Position numbers and translations under genes: made by a program. Below the pieces are notes generated by a model. It saw nothing but the letters and a program-made list of their open reading frames with translations. It was not told where the DNA came from and ran no database searches. From the NCBI GenBank assembly GCA_964508915.1, contig CAZDVK010000009.1:1-58231 (forward strand): a stretch of DNA of 58,231 nt. The letters run 5' to 3'. Below are positions 8,675 to 15,915 of the stretch, in pieces. Every line of letters starts with the position of its first letter. Position 1 is the first letter of the stretch. Source of the DNA: CAZDVK01 sp964508915. GTDB taxonomy: Bacteria; Pseudomonadota; Alphaproteobacteria; Paracaedibacterales; CAIULA01.

Positions 8675-8806
8675 ATGATTAAGCATTGGGCCCAACTTTA
8701 CTTGGACCGTCTGACCAACCACAGCCAGAATACAGCCAAAAAGATTAAAATGGGGTTAAAGGGGGAAGGTTTTTTTGGGGGAAAAACTAAGTGGCCAAAT
8801 AGTTAA
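8675..8806 (+). pseudogene. Possible remnant of a tyrosine-recombinase N-terminus
   Basis: A 43-codon frame begins at ATG 8675. It contains HWAQLYLDRL and NHSQNTAKKIK, which loosely resemble the SAM-like N-terminal core-binding domain of phage/Xer integrases (pattern: long helix, then SPNT). It then turns into Gly/Lys-rich nonsense and stops inside the end of the HAD gene. There is no catalytic domain. Weak call. Confidence 0.2.
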
Positions 8807-9426
8807 AGTTTCAAGAAGTCTAGAAGCTCCTGATGTGATTCCACGCGCAGTATGGGCGTATCTTCAACAGGCGCCAATGCAATTGAAAAACAGCCAGCCC
8901 TTTCAGAAGCTTGCCAATCTACGGGTGTGTCGCCAACAAATAAAACATTGATAGATGGCTTTAGCCCCATTAAATCCAAAGCTTTCCATATGGGGTCGGG
9001 GTGTGGCTTATCCTTTTCAGAGTCGCCTGACCCCACAATACTTTGAAAAAAATGTGCCCATCCCATTTGCTCAACCTCAAGGCGCAAATGATCCCCCCTT
9101 TTATTACTGACAATTCCCATGGGAACATCAGCCTGGTGCAGCGCAAAAAGGGTTTCAGAAGCACCTTTTAAAGTGTCAAGGGGGAAGCGTTCTTGAGAGT
9201 TTAAAAAATCATAAAAAAACTGGTACGCGTCTACCCAGTTGTCTCCAAACATTTTTGGAAAAGCGTCCCGAGCAGAAGCATGAGCTTTTTGTTTAACTTC
9301 TTCTAAACTCCACGGGTCGTGGCCCATGTAAACCATAGTTGCCTCAATGGCTTTGTGAATACCGGGCCATGTATCAACCAGGGTGTTGTCCCAGTCAAAT
9401 AAAACAGCTGTTGGCTTTGCTCTCAT
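8803..9426 (-). CDS. HAD-superfamily hydrolase, phosphoglycolate-phosphatase-like
   Basis: Cytoplasmic phosphatase of the HAD family. Motif I is FDWDNTLVDTW (nucleophile and acid/base Asp), motif II is GIVSNKRGD, and motif IV is FVGDTPVDWQAS. A helical cap domain lies between motifs I and II, as in Gph-like enzymes. 207 aa. Its ATG overlaps the stop codon of the upstream CBS-domain gene by four bases, so it is third in a ybeY-CBS-HAD operon. Substrate not certain. Confidence 0.87.
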   Translation of the reverse strand: MRAKPTAVLFDWDNTLVDTWPGIHKAIEATMVYMGHDPWSLEEVKQKAHASARDAFPKMFGDNWVDAYQFFYDFLNSQERFPLDTLKGASETLFALHQADVPMGIVSNKRGDHLRLEVEQMGWAHFFQSIVGSGDSEKDKPHPDPIWKALDLMGLKPSINVLFVGDTPVDWQASERAGCFSIALAPVEDTPILRVESHQELLDFLKL

Positions 9427-10319
9427 AATAATTTACCAGACAATAGGCTTATTTTATGAATTTTGATGCGCTTTAAACGCCGTAGATCAGCATCTATAAT
9501 TTCAAACTCTATACCGGATGGATGTGTAATAATTTCTCCCCGAATGGGAATTCTTCCAGCCAGGAAAAATACAAGCCCCCCCAGCGTGTCTACTTCTTCG
9601 TCTGGTGAAATAAAAGGAAACTTTACTTGAAGCGTTTCTTCCAATTCATCTAAACGAACCCGTGCATCGGCCACAATTGTGCCGTCTGGCTTTAATTCAA
9701 CTTGATGAGACGTTCCCATATCATGTGCATCTTGGATATCACCAATCACTTCTTCAATTAAATTTGAAAATGTTGCAATACCATCTACGCCACCGTATTC
9801 ATCAACAATAACGGCCAACTTACTGCCCGTTTCGCGCATTTGAAGCAATAAATCTAACGTCCGCATCGTAGGCGATACAAACAAAACATCTTTCAAAATC
9901 GTTTTAATTTTGAAAGCCTTTTTGGTTTGCGTCCAGGCTAAAATATCATTAACAGAAACCATTCCAACGACATGGTCTAGGTTTTCTTTAAATATAACAA
10001 TACGATTAACACCTGTTTTTACAAACTGGCTGATAAGTTCAGGTAGGGTGGCAGTATCGGGCGATGCTACAATATCACTGCGGGGCACCATAACATCCGA
10101 GGCAGTTAAATCTCTTAGATTGAGAACATTACCAAGAAGCTCTCGTTCATCAGACTCAATAGAGGGTTCTGATTCCTCGCTATCTTCGATGAGTTCTTCA
10201 ATTGTTTCACGCAAAGTGCCATCAGGTTCAGACTTTGCGTATTTACGCCACAAATTTTTAACAACACGTCCTAAAAAGGAGGGTTCCGGGTGATCATCAA
10301 GGGAAGGTGAATTTTTCAT
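9423..10319 (-). CDS. CBS-domain protein of the CorC/TlyC type
   Basis: Contains two CBS motifs (starting around VMVPRSDIVASPDT and VSPTMRTLDLLLQMRE, with the VDEYGGVDGIAT signature). The C-terminal CorC_HlyC domain has DARVRLDELEE and DEEVDTLGGLVFFLAGRIP. There is no DUF21 membrane domain. The family is tied to Mg/Co efflux or, in pathogens, annotated as haemolysin C; the biochemical role is not settled. The ybeY-corC order matches many proteobacteria. It overlaps ybeY and the HAD gene by four bases each. Confidence 0.9.
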   Translation of the reverse strand: MKNSPSLDDHPEPSFLGRVVKNLWRKYAKSEPDGTLRETIEELIEDSEESEPSIESDERELLGNVLNLRDLTASDVMVPRSDIVASPDTATLPELISQFVKTGVNRIVIFKENLDHVVGMVSVNDILAWTQTKKAFKIKTILKDVLFVSPTMRTLDLLLQMRETGSKLAVIVDEYGGVDGIATFSNLIEEVIGDIQDAHDMGTSHQVELKPDGTIVADARVRLDELEETLQVKFPFISPDEEVDTLGGLVFFLAGRIPIRGEIITHPSGIEFEIIDADLRRLKRIKIHKISLLSGKLL

Positions 10320-10828
10320 TGATAGGGATTGGCCATTCCAAGATTATTAAGAATTCTTATTTCTAAATTTTCCATTTCCTCAGCATCTTTATCATTTTCA
10401 TGGTCGTATCCCATCAGATGGAGCGTACCATGCACCAAGAGATGGGCAAAGTGATTTAAGAACAACTTGCCCTGTTCTTGAGATTCTTTTAGCACGGTTT
10501 CAAGGGATAAAACAATATCTCCTAAAATAACGGGCTCTTGAAGCCTGGAAACGGATGCCAATTCCTCACGTTGAAACGCCGGAAATGACAGAACATTTGT
10601 AGGCTTGTTTTTCTGTCGATACGTATAATTTAATTCTTGCATGTGCTTGTCATTTGTTAACATTAAACTTACTTCACTAAGTCGTGTCCATCCAATTGAA
10701 TTTAATGTAGTGCATACCAGTTTGTAAGCGTACATTTGCCATTCTTCACTTGTTTGCCAACTTAACCATCCATCGTCCGCAACATGAACGGCCAGTTCAT
10801 GATCTAAAGAAAAAAGCTGTGAATCCAT
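10316..10828 (-). CDS. ybeY: rRNA maturation endoribonuclease YbeY
   Basis: Metal-dependent RNase involved in 16S rRNA 3' maturation and ribosome quality control. The zinc motif H-x3-H-x5-H is seen as HLLVHGTLHLMGYDHEND. The upstream conserved blocks VSLMLTNDKHMQELN and NVLSFPA are present. 170 aa. Normally phoH precedes ybeY; here the upstream gene is instead an unrelated exported protein, so phoH has been separated from it. Confidence 0.95.
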   Translation of the reverse strand: MDSQLFSLDHELAVHVADDGWLSWQTSEEWQMYAYKLVCTTLNSIGWTRLSEVSLMLTNDKHMQELNYTYRQKNKPTNVLSFPAFQREELASVSRLQEPVILGDIVLSLETVLKESQEQGKLFLNHFAHLLVHGTLHLMGYDHENDKDAEEMENLEIRILNNLGMANPYQ

Positions 10829-10903
10829 TTTAAAAACTTGTCAATCCAAGTGGTAATATTTGTTTATACCACCACTTGAAAGGGCAAGATAATCTTATTT
10901 TAA

Positions 10904-11731
10904 CTACTCTGAGCTACCATCAGGATTTTGGGCAGGTCCAGATGAGCTGCCATCAGATTCACCACTCGATGCACTGGGTGACTCTCCTTCTGAAGAAGTT
11001 GTGCTATCTGATCCTTTAGATGACTCACTGTTTGAAGAAGATTTGCCATCAGAACTGTCATCTGATTCTGGCTTAGGTTTGCTACTTTCTTTCGTTGAAG
11101 CTTTTTCTGATTCTTCTTCTGATTCCTCTTTTCTTATCTTTTCTTTCTTTTCAGCTTTCCCTTTTCTTTTTGACGATGCAGCTTCTGAAGAAGCTCCACT
11201 ACTATCAGCCTCACTTGTTTCTGGCTTAGATTCCCCACTCTCTTTTGTAGAACCTTCTGCGGCCTCCTCTTCTCTTACTTTCTCTTTCTCCTTAGCTTTT
11301 TCTTTTCTTGTTTCTTTCTGTTCTTTTTGCCCCTGCTTTCTTGCTGCTTTTTCTGTTTTACATTTTTCAGGGTTTTCTCTGCATTCCTTCTGTCTTGCTA
11401 AACCTTGTGCTTTGTTTTCTTCAGCTCTTTTCCTTTTTTCTTCATCTCTTTGAGCTTTTTTTTGATCTATTTTTTGCTGCTTTGCTGCTGTTGGTGGTTT
11501 TGGCGCGGTTTTTGGTCTGGCAGTCCTTCCTGCAGTTTTGGCACCACCTTGCTTAACTGTCCGTCCAGCTGCTCGTGTGCTACCCCTTTGTGCCACTTTT
11601 CCAGCTACTTTTCCTCCGCCTTTTTGCACTGCTTTTCCAGATGCTTCTACCTCCTCTACGGACATAGTGCTAAGTAATAATAAACCGATAAAAAACCTAA
11701 TAAATATCTTTAAAGAAATACCTTTTCTCAT
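10904..11731 (-). CDS. Exported low-complexity Lys/Glu/Ser-rich protein
   Basis: Unrecognised. The N-terminus (LKIFIRFFIGLLLLSTMSVE) is a signal peptide with probable cleavage near VEASG. The mature protein has three sections: a basic Gly/Lys/Arg segment with repeated GGKxAGRT-like units (about 35-75); a Lys/Glu/Arg-rich, probably helical segment with a single CRENPEKCK motif (about 85-160); and a Ser/Glu/Asp-rich tail with no hydrophobic core. Likely disordered. No transmembrane anchor after the signal. Could be a surface, periplasmic or secreted factor. Confidence 0.7.
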   Translation of the reverse strand: MRKGISLKIFIRFFIGLLLLSTMSVEEVEASGKAVQKGGGKVAGKVAQRGSTRAAGRTVKQGGAKTAGRTARPKTAPKPPTAAKQQKIDQKKAQRDEEKRKRAEENKAQGLARQKECRENPEKCKTEKAARKQGQKEQKETRKEKAKEKEKVREEEAAEGSTKESGESKPETSEADSSGASSEAASSKRKGKAEKKEKIRKEESEEESEKASTKESSKPKPESDDSSDGKSSSNSESSKGSDSTTSSEGESPSASSGESDGSSSGPAQNPDGSSE

Positions 11732-11878
11732 TACGGTGCCTATAAAAAATCTTATATACTGAAATATTATCGTGCAAAGTATTAAAATAATATTAATAAA
11801 AATAAAAATATTTTTATTTTAAAAAAAATTTACTAAAATAGGTGCATAGGTGTTGCCAACATTAACGGGGAAGGTATC

Positions 11879-13012
11879 TTGAAAAAACCCAAAAACCCTT
11901 GCTTTTCATCAGGTCCTACGGCCAAATTTCCGGGGTGGTCCTTAAGGTATTTGGAAAATGCTTTAGCAGGTCGGTCACATCGTTCTATTATTGCTAAAGA
12001 AAAATTATCGTGTTTGATCAACCATACAAAACAAGTTTTAAATTTACCGAATAGCTATAAAGTTGCGATTATTCCTGGATCAGCAACAGGTGCTATTGAG
12101 TGTGCTTTGTGGTCTTTACTGGGACCAGTAGGTGTTGACGTTTGGGCCTTTGACGTATTTGGAAAACTTTGGGTTACGGATATTATCCAAGAACTTTCAT
12201 TAAATGATGTGCATACAACAGTTATTGATGATAACCATCTTCCCGATGTTTCAAGTTACGATAAAGATCGGGATCTGGTTTTCACATGGAACGGAAGTAC
12301 AAGCGGCGTTTGCTTTCAAAATGGAGACTGGATTGCAAATGATCGAACAGGCTTAACCCTATGTGATGCCACGTCAGCTGCTTTTTGTATGCCATTACCT
12401 GTGGAAAAATTGGACGTTATCGCATTTTCTTGGCAAAAAGGTTTGGGCAGCGAAGGGGCCCATGGAATGCTGGTTTTAAGCCCAAAAGCTTGCAAAAGGC
12501 TTGAAAGTTATACGCCAAGTTGGCCAATACCTCGTTTATTTCGCCTTAAAAAGAATGGTCAAGTAATTGATGGTGTTTTTCGGGGGGAAACAATCAATAC
12601 CCCTTCCATGATATGTGTAGAAGATTGTCTTCAAAGCCTTCAGTGGGCAGAAAAACTGGGCGGAATCAATGCGTTGTCAAAAAAATGTATGGATAATTTT
12701 AACACACTGAGAACTTGGGTTGAAAAAACGCCATGGATTCGTTTTTTAGGGGTGAATCATTCTGATATGTCCCCATCTACACCGTGCCTGACGGTTACAA
12801 CTTGGGAACATCTTGACGAAGAAAAACAACGTGAACTTTTACGAAACATGATCACGCTGCTACGTGAAGAAAATGTAGCCTATGACATTATGAACCATGC
12901 TTTTGCTAAACCGTCTTTACGCATATGGTGTGGGCCCACCGTTAATCAGGAAGATATCGCACGTCTTCTTCCCTGGCTTGAGTGGGCCTACAACAAAGTG
13001 CATGCTCAATAA
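11879..13012 (+). CDS. serC: Phosphoserine aminotransferase (alphaproteobacterial/Methanosarcina type)
   Basis: Converts 3-phosphohydroxypyruvate to phosphoserine with glutamate as amino donor; PLP enzyme. It opens with the SerC signature CFSSGPTAKFPGW, has RSHRS shortly after, and carries the PLP lysine K187 in AFSWQKGLGSEGAHG. 377 aa matches the variant SerC class rather than the E. coli class. The start is TTG at 11879 with GGGGAAGG upstream. serA, its usual partner, is not adjacent. The gene ends one base from the convergent ClpX-like gene. Confidence 0.92.
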   Translation: MKKPKNPCFSSGPTAKFPGWSLRYLENALAGRSHRSIIAKEKLSCLINHTKQVLNLPNSYKVAIIPGSATGAIECALWSLLGPVGVDVWAFDVFGKLWVTDIIQELSLNDVHTTVIDDNHLPDVSSYDKDRDLVFTWNGSTSGVCFQNGDWIANDRTGLTLCDATSAAFCMPLPVEKLDVIAFSWQKGLGSEGAHGMLVLSPKACKRLESYTPSWPIPRLFRLKKNGQVIDGVFRGETINTPSMICVEDCLQSLQWAEKLGGINALSKKCMDNFNTLRTWVEKTPWIRFLGVNHSDMSPSTPCLTVTTWEHLDEEKQRELLRNMITLLREENVAYDIMNHAFAKPSLRIWCGPTVNQEDIARLLPWLEWAYNKVHAQ

Positions 13013-13013
13013 A

Positions 13014-14246
13014 TTACATAGAGCGTGATCGACGTATGTCTAGGGTTGCTTTGAATTTTGAAAGAAGTCGACGAAGGGGGGTTTCATTTATTTTTGGTTG
13101 AGCGGCTGCATAAAGATTTGGGAAAACACGTTGAATGTACCTGTCATCGACTGTAACTGTTTCATACCGAAGAATCTCGCTGGCTGCTATAATGGGGTCC
13201 GTAATTTGCTGAATTGCTGTGGAAAGACCTCTTGCACCTGTTCCTAAACGAAAAGCTTCTCGGCTTACCATTCTTAATACTGAGTCGTCAAAATTAACAT
13301 TTACATGATAGCCCTCTCTCAGCAGTTTTAAATTTTTTGTCAAAGGTGATGCTTCGGGTGATTTAAGAATTGAAAAAAGTTTATCTTCTGTCATGCCTTG
13401 TAACTGTATAAACTTCCCAAAACGTCCTACAAATTCAGGCATGAAGCCATAAGAAACAACATCTTCTGCTGTATAATGAGTTTTCTTAGGTAGCCTTGAA
13501 AATGCCCCACCAGCGATGAATAAAATCTTAGATGTATCAATCTCTACAGATCGTGAAGCTCCGTCTTCTGAAGGAACAGAAACAGTTACCTTTTTCCCTT
13601 CCAAAAGTTTTAAAAACTCTGACTGAACATCTGAACTGGCAACGCCACTATCGGTTGTTCCCTTTTCCATTGCCTTTTTATCTATTTCATCCACGAAAAT
13701 AATACCGCGCTCAGCTTCGGCTACATTGTAATTGGCACGCCTTAACAAGCCCATAAGAACAGAATCAGCACTATCGCCAACGTACCCTGTTCGTGTCATG
13801 GTGCTGGCATCAGCGATGTAGCAGGGGACTTTTGCAATTTGAGCCAGCAAACTAACACTGGCTGTTTTTCCAGAACCTGTAGGCCCCATTAGTAAAACAT
13901 TACTTTTAGGAATGGGTTGTTCGCCTTCACCTAACCGTGAATTAAGCATTTGTATTGTCATATGCGTATGCCATGCAACGCCTAAAGCCTCCATGGCTTT
14001 TTCTTCACCTATAATTTTTCGATTTAACTCACCAACGACTCCCATAATAGATGGCAATTGCCTTTCGTCCATTTCTCTATCTTCATAAATAACGCCAAGT
14101 CTGTACCCTGGGGCACCAAAATCTCGCGATAACGGTAAAGAAGAATCATCAATGCTGGACCCTATAACTTGACTTCCTAAAGCAACAGTTAAAAGTGCAG
14201 ATGCATAAAGCTTTTGAATTGTTTTGGATTGATTCAATTGTGTCAT
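13014..14246 (-). CDS. ClpX-like AAA+ ATPase with export-like N-terminus and no ClpP-docking loop
   Basis: The AAA+ core is clearly of the ClpX branch: a conserved IIGEEKAMEALGVAWHTH block, Walker A GPTGSGKT (121-128), TRTGYVGDSADSVL, Walker B IIFVDEIDKKA (D186, E187), sensor 1 ILFIAGGAF, PEFVGRF, and sensor 2 GTGARGLSTAI. It differs from ClpX in three ways. The N-terminal zinc-binding domain is absent. The IGF loop that docks ClpP is deleted: sensor 1 runs almost directly into YGFMPEFVGRF. And it begins with a basic stretch and short hydrophobic run (LYASALLTVALGSQVIGSS) resembling a signal peptide. AAGGAG precedes the ATG. A paralogue, not the main ClpX; whether it is exported is inference. 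Confidence 0.85.
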   Translation of the reverse strand: MTQLNQSKTIQKLYASALLTVALGSQVIGSSIDDSSLPLSRDFGAPGYRLGVIYEDREMDERQLPSIMGVVGELNRKIIGEEKAMEALGVAWHTHMTIQMLNSRLGEGEQPIPKSNVLLMGPTGSGKTASVSLLAQIAKVPCYIADASTMTRTGYVGDSADSVLMGLLRRANYNVAEAERGIIFVDEIDKKAMEKGTTDSGVASSDVQSEFLKLLEGKKVTVSVPSEDGASRSVEIDTSKILFIAGGAFSRLPKKTHYTAEDVVSYGFMPEFVGRFGKFIQLQGMTEDKLFSILKSPEASPLTKNLKLLREGYHVNVNFDDSVLRMVSREAFRLGTGARGLSTAIQQITDPIIAASEILRYETVTVDDRYIQRVFPNLYAAAQPKINETPLRRLLSKFKATLDIRRSRSM

Positions 14247-14511
14247 GAGAGGTCTCCTTTTTCAGAAGAAACACAAATAATTACTTTTTTGTATTTCCGT
14301 TGATTCAAAGAATTTGAGCCTTTGAAAGAAAGACTGTTGTCTTTCATATGAAAGAAAAAGGGCAAAAAAGTTTACAAAAAGTTAACGTTCGTAAATTTTT
14401 GTTAATTTTCTTTACGAAAAGGTTAATTTTTAGCAGAGGCGTACTTAAACTCTTGTCAACTGAAAGGTAACCATTTAATGATGGGTCAATTAACATATTT
14501 TTTATATTTTC

Positions 14512-15087
14512 ATGAAAAGATTAACAACCTTATTTGGCGGGAAAATTAAGATACTCAGCGCTTTAATTGTTGGTATTTTTCTGTTTTTTGGAGGGGTTTT
14601 CCTGTATCAAAAACAGCCCGAAAAGACTATGCCTGTTTTAACAGTAGCTGGTATAGTTCATGTATGCCCTGATAATAAAATTGCGCTGATTGAAAGGGGA
14701 AAATCACCAAAAGGAATTGCTATGTTTGGTGGCCATGTGGAAGCTAAAGAATCGCCCATTTCAGCATTTAAAAGGGAACTAAAAGAAGAATTAATGATTA
14801 CACAAATTAACAATTTGGTGTTGGTAGGTGTTCACGGTGATTATGGGCGTGACCCCCGGCAGCATTCTGTTGAGGTGACATATTCGTGCACAACTGACCA
14901 AACCCCAAAAGCCGCTAGCGATGCAAAATCTGTTATTATTTACAACACTCCAGATTTAGTAAGTAAATTAAAACAAAACCCAAAAGACTTTGCCTTTGAT
15001 CACGGGGAAATTTTGGCCAAATACCTTAAAAATTTGGGAAATTGTAACCCTTGTCATCAGCATTGCCGGTCAAAATTCACAAAATAA
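14512..15087 (+). CDS. Nudix hydrolase with N-terminal membrane anchor
   Basis: A Nudix box is present as GGHVEAKESPISAFKREL followed by KEEL, matching Gx5Ex7REUxEE; the Gly usually following EE is replaced. Residues about 14-31 (LSALIVGIFLFFGGVFLY) form one membrane segment preceded by basic residues, so the catalytic domain probably faces the periplasm or is tethered at the membrane. Nudix enzymes hydrolyse nucleoside diphosphate derivatives. The C-terminus has a Cys/His cluster (NCNPCHQHC). Upstream TTGTCA at 14454 could be part of a promoter. Confidence 0.8.
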   Translation: MKRLTTLFGGKIKILSALIVGIFLFFGGVFLYQKQPEKTMPVLTVAGIVHVCPDNKIALIERGKSPKGIAMFGGHVEAKESPISAFKRELKEELMITQINNLVLVGVHGDYGRDPRQHSVEVTYSCTTDQTPKAASDAKSVIIYNTPDLVSKLKQNPKDFAFDHGEILAKYLKNLGNCNPCHQHCRSKFTK

Positions 15088-15180
15088 GATTTCTTGTTTC
15101 GTCAAAATGTATATTTTTGTTTGAAACATGCGTGAAAAATTATCTAGATTTAATATAGTTACTTTTTGCGGGCTTTTTTT

Positions 15181-15615
15181 ATGTTTAAAAATTTGATAAT
15201 CATTGTGTTTTTCTTTCTATCCATACCAATTACGTTTGCTCAGGCATCGGGAATAGATGATCGCATTGACCGACTTACCGGTGGTGTGTGCAGCTTTTTC
15301 AAAGCAATGTATGAAGTAGATCCTTATGAACAAAACACAATACAAGCTAAAATGGGCATTTGTTCAGCAGTTTGCAAAACCTTTGGTTCATTTGCAAAAG
15401 GGCTCACTCTTTTTGGAGCCGCGGCTGATGCAACACTTGCTTTGAATTCTTTTGGTTCACTTATTTTTGCACCAGAAAGAAGGGGAATCCGTAATGCATT
15501 GCCTCAGCTATGCCTGTATGGTTTAGCGACCTACCTTGACCTTCAAACACCAACAGAATTTAGGGGTGACAGTTTTGTTTTATCTTTGCTGGGCTTAGGA
15601 ATTATGACGTTATAA
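15181..15615 (+). CDS. Small exported protein of unknown function
   Basis: 144 aa from the ATG at 15181; a TTG at 15166 in the same frame would break the signal peptide. Residues 1-23 (FKNLIIIVFFFLSIPITFA) are a Sec signal. The mature part has a few Cys residues (GGVCSFF, GICSAVCK, QLCLYG) and mildly hydrophobic stretches. No ribosome-binding site is evident before the start. No family recognised. Confidence 0.6.
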   Translation: MFKNLIIIVFFFLSIPITFAQASGIDDRIDRLTGGVCSFFKAMYEVDPYEQNTIQAKMGICSAVCKTFGSFAKGLTLFGAAADATLALNSFGSLIFAPERRGIRNALPQLCLYGLATYLDLQTPTEFRGDSFVLSLLGLGIMTL

Positions 15616-15699
15616 TTTGTTGCCTGGGATGTTTTGATAGCATTTTCAATGGCCTTTTCCTTGTTATTTTACTTATGTAAACAACAAGGAAGGTTAGAC

Positions 15700-15915
15700 A
15701 TGTATAAACAAATTTTAAAAGACCTAAAAAAATTGTATCGTTTGGCGCAAAAAGAAAGCAATTTGAGAACCGCTGTCAGTATTAAAAAGCTTGAACTACA
15801 AATTCAAGAAAAGCTGGAAAAAACAAAAGGGGATCGACCCTGTAAAATTCCCTCCATTCATGACTTAAGTAATGAAGATATTGAATTTTTTCTTCAGGAA
15901 AATGGGGTTTTATAA
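15700..15915 (+). CDS. Small helical protein of unknown function (71 aa)
   Basis: The ATG at 15700 has a strong AAGGAAGG seven bases upstream, whereas an in-frame upstream extension to 15634 has none. The sequence is basic and heptad-like (KQILKDLKKLYRLAQKES, then KKLELQIQEKLEKT), predicting a coiled coil, and ends in an acidic DLSNEDIEFFLQ segment. Its last six bases overlap the 3' end of recN on the other strand. Function unknown. Confidence 0.6.
   Translation: MYKQILKDLKKLYRLAQKESNLRTAVSIKKLELQIQEKLEKTKGDRPCKIPSIHDLSNEDIEFFLQENGVL

Larger units (their letters stand above)
8238..8802. other. 565-base non-coding region: repeat copy, palindromes, possible gene remnant
   Basis: No convincing full gene. 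From left to right: the upstream region of rplY; a GC-rich repeat copy (8371-8485); direct repeats and palindromes (8551-8680); and a short frame (8675-8806). The base composition shifts sharply from AT-rich to GC-rich and back, unlike the flanking genes. Confidence 0.7.

Noticed and set aside
11001..11762. Several plus-strand frames antisense to the low-complexity exported protein.
   Set aside because: They are Phe/Leu/Ser/Cys-rich mirror images of a Lys/Glu/Ser-rich gene and have no starts with ribosome-binding sites.
15154..15180. GCGGGCTTTTTTT before the 15181 gene, similar to half of the pal terminator.
   Set aside because: No complementary left arm is present, so it cannot form a terminator hairpin; similarity is a short low-complexity match.
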